DNA of 16,249 nt from an uncultured Flavobacteriales bacterium (GTDB lineage: Bacteria; Bacteroidota; Bacteroidia; Palsa-965): NCBI GenBank assembly GCA_946478675.1, contig CAMLEF010000065.1, positions 1-16,249 on the forward strand, written 5' to 3'. Positions 1 through 6,579 of this stretch are shown here, piece by piece. A program made the position numbers and the translations under genes. Position 1 is the stretch's first letter, and each line of letters opens with the position of its first letter. The notes under the pieces are model-generated. The model made no database searches and had not been told where the DNA came from. It was given only the letters and a program-made list of their open reading frames with translations.

Positions 1-584
1 GCATTGGGCAGCGCGCGGTAAACGGCGATCGTTTCTTCGAGCGAAACCATCGTGTCGCGGTCGCCGACGGTGATTAAAACCGGGTGTTGGATCTGGCGGA
101 AATCTTCTTCTTTCAATGCCGGCTCTTTGCCGAGCGACAGCATCATTGCCGCGGTGTGCTGCAACACTACTCGCCAGTCGTTGGGCGCGTGGCGTTTTTC
201 CAGCGCGGCGGCGAACTTCGGCACTTTTTCCGCGATCTTCTGCGGATCGAGCATCTTCACTTCTTTTTGCGCGGTCGCTTCGTCCCAGGCGAATTTCGTG
301 GCCAGCGTGACGATCTTCCCTACCCGGTCAGGAGAATGCCGCGCGAGATAAAGCGCTACGTAACCGCCCATGCTGTAACCGAAAAAATCCGCCTGCGCAA
401 TTTGCTGTTCGTCCATCCGGCGAAGCACTGCGGCTGCAAAAACAGGAATGCTGAACGTTTCCGGAAATGAAGTTCCTCCGTGACCGGGAAAATCGAACAG
501 CTGCGATCCGGGGAAATGCAATTGCAAAGGCTTCAGCTGATCGGAAGCACCGATAGCACCGTGAAGAAGAAAGAGTGAATTCAT
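1..584 (-). CDS. Alpha/beta hydrolase, 3' end cut off by the window
   Basis: The reading frame is open from an ATG at 584 to the window edge (194 complete codons). The N-terminus MNSLFLLHGAIG carries the HG oxyanion-hole motif of alpha/beta hydrolases. DFPGHGGTS (residues 31-39) matches the usual loop after strand 4. GYSMGG (69-74) is the nucleophile elbow with Ser71, and VGDRDTMVS (173-181) is the acid-strand region, with Asp177 the likely catalytic acid. The catalytic His would lie beyond the window. There is no signal peptide, so it is probably cytoplasmic. The type is a small esterase or MhpC/BioH/MenH-like hydrolase; the substrate cannot be read from sequence. It starts 21 nt after the terminator of the protease gene upstream. 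Family assignment is firm, function open. Confidence 0.9.
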   Translation of the reverse strand, partial: MNSLFLLHGAIGASDQLKPLQLHFPGSQLFDFPGHGGTSFPETFSIPVFAAAVLRRMDEQQIAQADFFGYSMGGYVALYLARHSPDRVGKIVTLATKFAWDEATAQKEVKMLDPQKIAEKVPKFAAALEKRHAPNDWRVVLQHTAAMMLSLGKEPALKEEDFRQIQHPVLITVGDRDTMVSLEETIAVYRALPN

Positions 585-604
585 GAAGTGAAATTCGGAA
601 GAAA

Positions 605-647
605 AAAGGAAGGGTCGACCTACCGATAGCTATCGGCAGGTCGACCC
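605..647 (-). terminator. Palindromic intrinsic terminator of the S41 protease gene
   Basis: A near-perfect 36-nt palindrome at 612-647 has 10-nt arms GGGTCGACCT/AGGTCGACCC around CCGATAG/CTATCGG, with a single A-C mismatch. Reading on the minus strand it is followed by TTCCTTTTTTCTT. It lies 31 nt after the protease stop codon and just before the hydrolase start, so the hydrolase needs its own promoter or read-through. It is not built from the heptamer units seen elsewhere in the window. Confidence 0.7.
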
Positions 648-678
648 CAACTCCCTGTAGACGGAGAGTGATCCTGAA

Positions 679-2877
679 TTATTTCTCGTCCTTAATAATA
701 AACGCCGCTTCGCTTACGTACGGATCTTTCTTCAGCTTATCGAGGAAATCCTGCTTGCGCGCCACTTTCGCCGTATCGCTGCCGAGCGCTTTTTTATCCG
801 CGTCGAGCATCAGCACGTTCATGCCTTTGATCGGCTCTTCGAGCGGCTTGAAAGCTTTGTTCTCTTCCTTGATCTTCTCCTGGCTCGCCTGGAAATCGGG
901 CAGGTAGAGCGATTCCGTCGTATTGTCTTTTTCGCGCTTCAGCTGCTTCGATTTGTCGGAGATGAGCGTGAAATACTGGCTCTTCGCCACGCGTGCTGCG
1001 CTCGACGCTTTCAGCTTGTCATACGCCGGCAGATCTTTCCACAGCGTGTACTGCGCCGACGGGATCTGGTCCCACTCCATCGGGTAGTCGAGATCTTTTT
1101 CGCCCTGCTCGTCGAAGATGTAGTAGCCCGGGAGCTGGAGGTCCGGCGTTACGCCTTTCAGCTGCGTGGAGCCGCCGTTGATGCGGTAGAATTTCTGGAT
1201 CGTCACTTTCAGCGAGCCGAGCGGCTTCATGTCGTCGTCGCCTTTCGCGGAATAATCGTCGAGGTCGTAGAAATTCTGCACAGTGCCTTTTCCGAAGGAA
1301 GATGACGAGCTGCCGACGATCACGCCGCGCTTGTAATCCTGGATGGCCGCTGCGAGAATTTCAGAAGCGGATGCGCTGTTCTCGTTGATGAGCACCACCA
1401 GTGGTCCGTCGTACGTGAGCTTGCCGTCGTCTTTATCGTCGTAAACGCTGACACCCTGCTGGCGCGTTTTCACCTGTACCACCGGGCCGTCCTTGATGAA
1501 CAGTCCCATCATCTTGATGACTTCGTACAGCGAACCGCCGCCGTTGTCGCGAAGGTCGAGCACTACGCCGCTGACTTTTTCCGCTTTCAGTTTCTCGAGC
1601 TCTTTGCGAACGTCTTCCGAACAGGTACGTCCGCTGCTGCGATCTTTTGTGAAGTCGGCATAGAACGAAGGCAGGCGGATGTAGCCGATCTTTTTCTGCT
1701 GGTCGATGATCGCGCTCTGCGCAAACGTTTCTTCGAGGATCACGATGTCGCGGATGATCGGGATGACGACGATGCTGCCGTCGGGCTTCTTCACCGTCAA
1801 ACGGACTTCCGTGCCTTTTTTGCCGCGGATCAGTTTCACCGCATCGTCCACGCGCATGCCCACGATGTCGACCGGCTCTTTATCGCCCTGCGCCACTTTC
1901 GTGATGAGATCGCCGACTTTCAGCTGTCCCTGTTTCCAGCACGGGCTGCCGGGAACGATCGAAGCGACTTTGATGTAGCCGTCTTTTTCCTGCAGCGTTG
2001 CGCCGATGCCTTCGAGCTGTCCCGACATGGTGATGTCGAAATTCTCTTTGTCTTTCGGCGGAAAGAATTCTGTGTGCGGATCGAATACGCCGGACACAAC
2101 GTTGAGGTACGAAGACATGCGATCGTCGCGATCTACTTTCGAAAGGCGATCGAAAACATCGTCCTGCGTTTTCTTTACTTTCTCTCGCGCTTCCTGCTCG
2201 AACTCGGCGTCGGTCTTCAGCTTTTTCTCGGTACGCACTTTTTTGCCGGCGCTGTCTTTCTCGAGAATGATCGAACCTTTCGTCTTGTCGAGATTGTTCG
2301 GATCATTGAGCTGCTTGTCCTGCTCTTCTTTCATCGAAACGAAGCGGACCATCACCTGGTACTTGAGGTATTTTCTCCAGGATTCTTTCATGTCCGCTTT
2401 GTCTTTCGCGTAAGCAAGTTTTTCCGGATCGAGCTCCACGCTTTCTTTCACGTTAAAGTCGAACGGCTTTGAAAGAATATCCGTGTAGTACTGCTTGTCT
2501 TCCGCGATACGTTCGGTAGCGATCTCCATCGAGCGATCGAAAAATTCGAACGTTCCGCCTTTCACCTCGTCATCGACCTGGTCATAATATTTTTTCAGCT
2601 CATCCACGTCCGACTGCAACAGGATCTTCTTGTTGAAGTCCATGCGCTCGAGGTACGTGTTGAACACTTTATGCGAATAATCGTCGTTCAGCTCGAGCGG
2701 GCGGTAATGTGCGGAATGCAACACCCGGAGCATGATATCGAGAATGACCTGGTCCTTTTTTTCCTTGTTATCAGCGGGGTTGAACGCGGCTGCACAACGG
2801 CTGCCCAGGAGGGTATAGGCAGCAAGCCCCATGATCACCGGAACGGCGAACAGGGCTATACGAAATCGACTTTTCAT
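679..2877 (-). CDS. prc: Tail-specific (C-terminal processing) periplasmic protease, peptidase family S41
   Basis: 732 residues, the size of E. coli Prc/Tsp. Order seen: Sec signal (about residues 1-31); alpha-helical Tsp N-terminal region (about 45-270, with LRVLHSAHYRPLELND and an FDPHTEFF motif at 265-272); PDZ domain (about 285-366); S41 protease core with VVLDLRDNGGGSL at 438-450; nucleophile in NENSASASEILAAA, where Ser503 aligns with Prc Ser430; general-base Lys530 in FGKGTVQ; then the C-terminal Tsp domain. The family degrades periplasmic proteins with non-polar C-termini. The loop before Lys530 is SSSSS and longer than in E. coli. The ATG at 2877 lacks a Shine-Dalgarno sequence, as expected in Bacteroidota. 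The nearest upstream gene (tlpA-like) ends in its own terminator, so this is probably monocistronic. Confidence 0.96.
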   Translation of the reverse strand: MKSRFRIALFAVPVIMGLAAYTLLGSRCAAAFNPADNKEKKDQVILDIMLRVLHSAHYRPLELNDDYSHKVFNTYLERMDFNKKILLQSDVDELKKYYDQVDDEVKGGTFEFFDRSMEIATERIAEDKQYYTDILSKPFDFNVKESVELDPEKLAYAKDKADMKESWRKYLKYQVMVRFVSMKEEQDKQLNDPNNLDKTKGSIILEKDSAGKKVRTEKKLKTDAEFEQEAREKVKKTQDDVFDRLSKVDRDDRMSSYLNVVSGVFDPHTEFFPPKDKENFDITMSGQLEGIGATLQEKDGYIKVASIVPGSPCWKQGQLKVGDLITKVAQGDKEPVDIVGMRVDDAVKLIRGKKGTEVRLTVKKPDGSIVVIPIIRDIVILEETFAQSAIIDQQKKIGYIRLPSFYADFTKDRSSGRTCSEDVRKELEKLKAEKVSGVVLDLRDNGGGSLYEVIKMMGLFIKDGPVVQVKTRQQGVSVYDDKDDGKLTYDGPLVVLINENSASASEILAAAIQDYKRGVIVGSSSSSFGKGTVQNFYDLDDYSAKGDDDMKPLGSLKVTIQKFYRINGGSTQLKGVTPDLQLPGYYIFDEQGEKDLDYPMEWDQIPSAQYTLWKDLPAYDKLKASSAARVAKSQYFTLISDKSKQLKREKDNTTESLYLPDFQASQEKIKEENKAFKPLEEPIKGMNVLMLDADKKALGSDTAKVARKQDFLDKLKKDPYVSEAAFIIKDEK

Positions 2878-3007
2878 AATTGGCTTTTAAGAATAACACG
2901 AATTTAGACAAAAAGCGTGCTAACGGCTCGTTAAGAGGTGTTAAGCAGGACGGAGGGGAATTAGTAGGGACGAATGGCGTTTCATCGGCAAGGACGGCGC
3001 TTCGAAG

Positions 3008-3068
3008 AAAAAAAACGGTCGGTCGGTTGTCGGTTTCTCACGACTGACAACCGGCAACCGACCGACCG
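3008..3068 (-). terminator. Heptad hairpin with T-tract ending the thioredoxin gene
   Basis: Arms at 3016-3029 and 3055-3068 (CGGTCGGTCGGTTG/CAACCGACCGACCG) pair perfectly over 14 bp, and weaker pairing continues inward. Read on the minus strand the hairpin starts one base after the TAG stop of the thioredoxin gene and ends in eight T (3008-3015), a classical intrinsic terminator. The arms contain short tandem words, TCGGTTG/TCGGTTT and CAACCGG/CAACCGA, with a 7-nt step. The same words recur in the hairpin at 9208-9267. Confidence 0.8.
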
Positions 3069-3069
3069 G

Positions 3070-3567
3070 CTACTTGTTTAATGCTTTCAATTGCTCAACC
3101 ATTTCGGGAGAATCCCATTCTGCTGCGCCGATCTTCGTGAGAAAAATTTCGCCTTTCGTATCGAGGATGTACGAGGTAGGATATGCGTTGATCCCGATGT
3201 CCGTGAACTTTTTTCCGCTGACGAGCGACAGGAAATGATAATCGTGATCATCGCGGAACGCACGGACTTTTTCAGCGCCTTCATCGGAAACGGTGATAAA
3301 AACAAACTTCGTGCTGTCGAGCTGCCGGCGCGCGTTTTCGATCGACGGCATTTCACCGACGCAGGGGCCGCACCAGGTTTGCCAGAAATTCAGGAAGACG
3401 ACTTTGCCTTTGTAATCGGAAAGCTTCACGGTTTGTCCTTCCGGCGTTTGCAGCGGCAGATCGGCGAAAGCAAGGTCCGGCGCTACGCGGTATTTCACGT
3501 AGAGATAGGCGACGATGCCGATCGCAGCGACAAACAGGAGAATGGAAACCCAGGATTTTTTCAGCAT
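3070..3567 (-). CDS. Membrane-anchored TlpA/ResA-like thioredoxin
   Basis: 165 residues. One N-terminal membrane segment (about 6-25, WVSILLFVAAIGIVAYLYV) with a KK start places the rest in the periplasm. A TlpA/AhpC-TSA type thioredoxin fold follows: PLQTPEGQTVKLSDYKGK (38-55), the redox site WCGPC (65-69) and the cis-proline YP at 129-130 in NAYPTSYI. The family reduces or exchanges disulfides in exported proteins and in cytochrome c maturation; the partner here is unknown. The ATG at 3567 precedes a typical KK signal anchor. It lies downstream of the E1 gene in the same direction, separated by a heptad hairpin, and ends in its own terminator. Confident of family, not of substrate. Confidence 0.95.
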   Translation of the reverse strand: MLKKSWVSILLFVAAIGIVAYLYVKYRVAPDLAFADLPLQTPEGQTVKLSDYKGKVVFLNFWQTWCGPCVGEMPSIENARRQLDSTKFVFITVSDEGAEKVRAFRDDHDYHFLSLVSGKKFTDIGINAYPTSYILDTKGEIFLTKIGAAEWDSPEMVEQLKALNK

Positions 3568-3618
3568 TGGCCAGCGGAATTCAGTGAGCCGGAAATTGCA
3601 GCAGCTTCGATGCGGCTG

Positions 3619-3680
3619 ATTGAAAATTGAACATTGAAAAATTCTTTCGGATGAAATTTTTCAATGTTCAATTTTTCAAT
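3619..3680. repeat. Inverted repeat with arms of 7-nt tandem units (ATTGAAA type)
   Basis: The left arm 3619-3643 is built of ATTGAAA, ATTGAAC and ATTGAAA units. The right arm 3655-3680 is its reverse complement, with one extra base. The loop is 11 nt. On the minus strand it directly abuts the out-of-frame TAA at 3681-3683 that I take to be the ancestral stop of the E1 gene, and it lies upstream of the thioredoxin gene. Being AT-rich with no separate T-tract, it could act as a terminator or as an mRNA 3'-end structure. Confidence 0.8.
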
Positions 3681-3752
3681 TTAATACGACAAGAGTTTCT
3701 CCATCGCGGCCGCTACTTTATCCGCGTTCGGAAGCATCGTGTGCTCGAGCGT
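3681..3752 (-). pseudogene. Out-of-frame C-terminal end of the E1 fusion gene
   Basis: In the frame one base off from the annotated E1 ORF, this stretch encodes TLEHTMLPNADKV followed by AAAMEKLLSY and a TAA at 3681-3683. LE-x-x-MLPNA-x-KV near the C-terminus is what the E1-beta domain is expected to end with. The annotated frame instead finishes with an unrelated HARAHDASERG. A single extra base around 3753, or a larger deletion of net 3n+2 bases, would explain it. See the parent gene. Confidence 0.75.
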
Positions 3753-5745
3753 GGTTTTCTGCGCCGATCACTTCTACAGGCGCGTCGAGCGATTCAAAAC
3801 AATTGCGGGAGATGCTGCCGGCGAGCGCTTGTGCAAAGCTGTTGCGGAACGGCTCTTCCGTCACGACGAGGCAACGGCTGTGTTTTTTCACCGAAGCAAA
3901 AACCGCAGCTTCATCCAGCGGCGCGATCGTACGCAGGTCGATGATCTCGATGCGGCCGGGGAAATTCTTCGCAGCGTTTTTCGACCAGTACACGCCCATG
4001 CCGTACGTGATGACGGCGAGCGTCGTTTTATCTTTTGCCGCTTCGGCTTCGAGCACCATGCGCGCTTTTCCGAAAGGCACAACGTAATCTTCATCGGGTT
4101 CGATCGTCTTCGCGTCTTCCGTGCCTTTGATCTTCGACCAGTAAAGGCCTTTGTGCTCGAGCATCACGACCGGGTTCGGATCGTAATACGCAGCTTTCAG
4201 CAAGCCTTTAAGATCGGCGCCGGTGCTCGGGTAAGCGATCTTGATGCCGCGGATATTTGCCAGCACCGATTCGACGCTGGAGCTGTGATACGGACCGCCG
4301 CTGCCGTACGCGCCGATGGGAACACGCAGGATCATGCTCACGGGCCATTTGCCGTTGGAGAGATAATTCGAGCGCGACACTTCGGTGAACAGCTGGTTCA
4401 GCCCGGGCCAGATGTAATCGGCGAACTGCACTTCCACGATCGGCTTGCAACCGGTTGCGGACATGCCCACCGTCGAGCCGACGATGAACGCTTCCTGGAT
4501 CGGCGTGTTGAAGACGCGGTTGTCGCCGAATTTCTGCGCGAGCGTTGCAGCTTCACGGAACACACCGCCGAGACGGCCGCCGACGTCTTGTCCGTAGAGC
4601 AGCGCTTCGGGATGTTTCGACAAAATTTCCTGTACGGCGAACAGCGCGCAGTCGACCATCACGGTGCGGTCTTTTCCCTGCGGCTCGCGAACGCCTTTTT
4701 CTTCGGTGATGGGCGTCGGCGCAAAATCGTGCGTAAACAGATCTTCGGGACGCGGATCTTCGGCAGCGAGGGCGCGTTCGTAATCTTCAGCGACTTTTTG
4801 TTTCGCACGCTCATTGATGCCGTCGAGCTCTTTCGTATCGATACCGGCGACGATGAGCTGGTTGCGCAGCTTCGGGAACGGATCGCGGCGACCGGCTTCT
4901 TCGAGATCGTGGCGGTACCATTCTTTGCGAACGCCGGAAGTATGGTGATTCAGCAGCGGCACTTTCGCATGCACGAGGAACGGGCGACGCTCCTTGCGGA
5001 TGATGGCGATCACGTCGCGCAGCGTTTCGTAGCTGCGCATGAAATCAGTGCCGTCGATGGTGCGTGTTTCAAGACCTTTGAAGCCTTTCGCGTATTCGGT
5101 CGCGTCCTGCGCGCGGGTTTCTTTCGCCGTTGCGGAAATATCCCATTCGTTATCCTGGATGAGATAGAGGATCGGCAGTTTTTTCAGCACCGCCATCTGG
5201 AACGCTTCGGCTACTTCGCCTTCGGTAATGGAAGCGTCGCCGAGCGAGCAGGCGATAAAGGGTTTCTCGTCGCCGAAATCATCGGCAATCTTTTGCTCTT
5301 CGAGATATTTCAATCCCATCGCGACGCCCGTGCTGGGGATTGCCTGCATGCCCGTTGCGGAGCTCTGCATGGGAATCTTCGGCATGTTGTCGCGGCGCAG
5401 GCTGGGATGGCTGTAATAGGTGCGGCCGCCGGAAAACGGATCGTCGCGTTTGGCCATGAGCTGCAGCATGAGCTCGTACGGTTCCATGCCGATGCCGAGC
5501 AGGATGCTGTCGTCGCGGTAATAAGCGGAAAGAAAATCCTGCGGCTTCAGCTGGAGCCCGAGCGCGAGCTGCACAGCTTCGTGTCCGCGGGAAGTGGCGT
5601 GAACGTATTTCGAAGTGACTTCGCGGTTCGCCTCATAAATTTCCGTCATGGCCTTGGCGGTGCAAAGCAGCTCGAATGCACGGAGTGCAGCCGAAACAGG
5701 AACAGCACCGGTTTTAGCGCGGGATTCAGTCACGGGAGAAGACAT
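3718..5745 (-). CDS. 2-oxoacid (branched-chain) dehydrogenase E1, alpha and beta subunits fused; C-terminus frameshifted
   Basis: 675 residues from ATG 5745. The N-terminal half is E1-alpha: TPP motif GDASITEGEVAEAF (169-182, GDA rather than GDG) closing with QDNEW (197-201), and a His loop NHHTSGVRKEW at 266-276. The C-terminal half, from about 353, is E1-beta: YGQDVGG, GGVFREA, RVFNTPIQEAFIVG with Glu418, EVQFADYIWPGLNQ and YHSSSVES. E1 decarboxylates a 2-oxoacid on TPP and passes the acyl group to lipoyl-E2; such fusions are common in Bacteroidota and usually called 2-oxoisovalerate dehydrogenase. A TTG at 5769 could add eight residues, but a -7-like box at 5771-5778 argues for 5745. The final 11 residues are out of frame: the expected end lies at 3681-3752, and about eight residues normally preceding it seem missing. 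Either a real 3' mutation or a sequence error. Confidence 0.93.
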   Translation of the reverse strand: MSSPVTESRAKTGAVPVSAALRAFELLCTAKAMTEIYEANREVTSKYVHATSRGHEAVQLALGLQLKPQDFLSAYYRDDSILLGIGMEPYELMLQLMAKRDDPFSGGRTYYSHPSLRRDNMPKIPMQSSATGMQAIPSTGVAMGLKYLEEQKIADDFGDEKPFIACSLGDASITEGEVAEAFQMAVLKKLPILYLIQDNEWDISATAKETRAQDATEYAKGFKGLETRTIDGTDFMRSYETLRDVIAIIRKERRPFLVHAKVPLLNHHTSGVRKEWYRHDLEEAGRRDPFPKLRNQLIVAGIDTKELDGINERAKQKVAEDYERALAAEDPRPEDLFTHDFAPTPITEEKGVREPQGKDRTVMVDCALFAVQEILSKHPEALLYGQDVGGRLGGVFREAATLAQKFGDNRVFNTPIQEAFIVGSTVGMSATGCKPIVEVQFADYIWPGLNQLFTEVSRSNYLSNGKWPVSMILRVPIGAYGSGGPYHSSSVESVLANIRGIKIAYPSTGADLKGLLKAAYYDPNPVVMLEHKGLYWSKIKGTEDAKTIEPDEDYVVPFGKARMVLEAEAAKDKTTLAVITYGMGVYWSKNAAKNFPGRIEIIDLRTIAPLDEAAVFASVKKHSRCLVVTEEPFRNSFAQALAGSISRNCFESLDAPVEVIGAENHARAHDASERG

Positions 5746-5770
5746 ATTTGGATGAGTGAAATAGGACAAA

Positions 5771-5778
5771 CGAAGATA
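5771..5778 (-). promoter_or_regulatory. Candidate -7 box for the E1 gene
   Basis: TATCTTCG on the minus strand matches the Bacteroidota -7 consensus TAnnTTTG at all but one position. It would start transcription about 20 nt before the ATG at 5745. No clear TTTG -33 box was found at the proper distance. Confidence 0.35.
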
Positions 5779-5796
5779 AGGAAAAGGTGCGTTCCG

Positions 5797-5837
5797 TTTC
5801 GGTTCCGGGTTTCGGGTTTAAAGTTCAAGCTTCGGAG
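5797..5837. repeat. Single-arm array of roughly 7-nt units
   Basis: Six consecutive words (TTTCGG, TTCCGGG, TTTCGGG, TTTAAAG, TTCAAGC, TTCGGAG) repeat with a 6-7 nt step. Unlike the other arrays in this window no complementary arm is visible nearby. It lies in the divergent region between the E1 and sigma-factor genes. Confidence 0.5.
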
Positions 5838-5876
5838 GGGTGGAGGAAGCGAGTGCTGCTGTTGAAGCCGGATGAA

Positions 5877-5953
5877 GGTTGGATCGTTGGTTAGGTTGGT
5901 TAAGTTGGATAGGCTATAATCACCAACCAACCAACCAACCAACTTTACCAACC
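5877..5953. repeat. Inverted repeat of GGTT/AACC words in a divergent promoter region
   Basis: The left arm 5877-5908 is built of GTTGG/GGTTGG words. The right arm 5923-5953 has five CCAA units, then an AACTTTACCAACC end. The arms are imperfectly complementary across a 14-nt centre (AGGCTATAAT). Both neighbours are transcribed away from it, so it cannot be their terminator. No other gene is seen in 5770-6003. Confidence 0.7.
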
Positions 5954-6003
5954 ACTTTCCCTAAATTGTTACCTCCCCGTGTTCTATCATTCAAAGCTTC
6001 CCA

Positions 6004-6579
6004 ATGCAACCCAAACCCACCTATGACCTTCTCGCCGGTGATCGCGAAACCGCGGTGAAGACGTTGTATGAGCGGTACGGAAAAAAGCTCGTCGCATTTG
6101 CCATCGGCCGGTGGCAGGTGGACGAGGATGCGGCGTGGGAGCTGGCGTACAAAACACTGTTCCGCATTGCCGAAACGTACAGCGCTTACCGTTTCGCTTC
6201 GGAAGAGAAATTCGCTGCGTTCGTTTTTACCACCTTCATCAACTACCTGCGCAATCATTACCGCGACAACCGCAAAGTGGCCAACGTCACCGTTTCGCTT
6301 GAGGAGGCTCGTCTTCCCGCGGCACAGGAAACGGAAGAAGCGACGGTTGCACCGCAAATGCAATTGCTGCAGCAGGCGCTCGACGGACTGAAGGATTGGG
6401 AACGCATGCTGCTGCTTTTGCGAAGCCAGGAAGTGCCATATGCAGAGATCGCGCGGCTGACGGGAAAACCCGAAGACCAGCTGAAAGTCTACTACATGCG
6501 GCTCAAGAAAAAACTGGCCACGCAACTCAACGAACAATTAACCGCCCTGCACAATGAAAAACATGGAACAACCCGGTAA
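6004..6579 (+). CDS. ECF-type sigma-70 family RNA polymerase sigma factor
   Basis: 191 residues. Sigma region 2 spans about 15-90: DRETAVKTLYERYGKKLVAF, a DEDAAWELAYKTLFRI segment (40-55) and FTTFINYLRNHYRDNRK (75-91). After a linker, region 4 (about 118-175) carries a helix-turn-helix, VPYAEIARLTGKPEDQLKVY (144-163). There are no regions 1.1 or 3, so it is an extracytoplasmic-function type that would direct RNA polymerase to its own regulon. The ATG at 6004 has no Shine-Dalgarno sequence. Its last 26 nt overlap the next gene, a membrane protein with the layout of an anti-sigma factor (cytoplasmic N-terminus, one helix, exported sensor), which suggests translational coupling and signal transduction through that partner. 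The target genes and signal are unknown. Confidence 0.9.
   Translation: MQPKPTYDLLAGDRETAVKTLYERYGKKLVAFAIGRWQVDEDAAWELAYKTLFRIAETYSAYRFASEEKFAAFVFTTFINYLRNHYRDNRKVANVTVSLEEARLPAAQETEEATVAPQMQLLQQALDGLKDWERMLLLLRSQEVPYAEIARLTGKPEDQLKVYYMRLKKKLATQLNEQLTALHNEKHGTTR

Noticed and set aside
3739..5865. 708-codon plus-strand open frame opposite the E1 gene
   Set aside because: It lies antisense to a gene with clear E1 motifs; its translation is rich in Arg, Phe and His with no domain, as expected from codon bias of the opposite strand.
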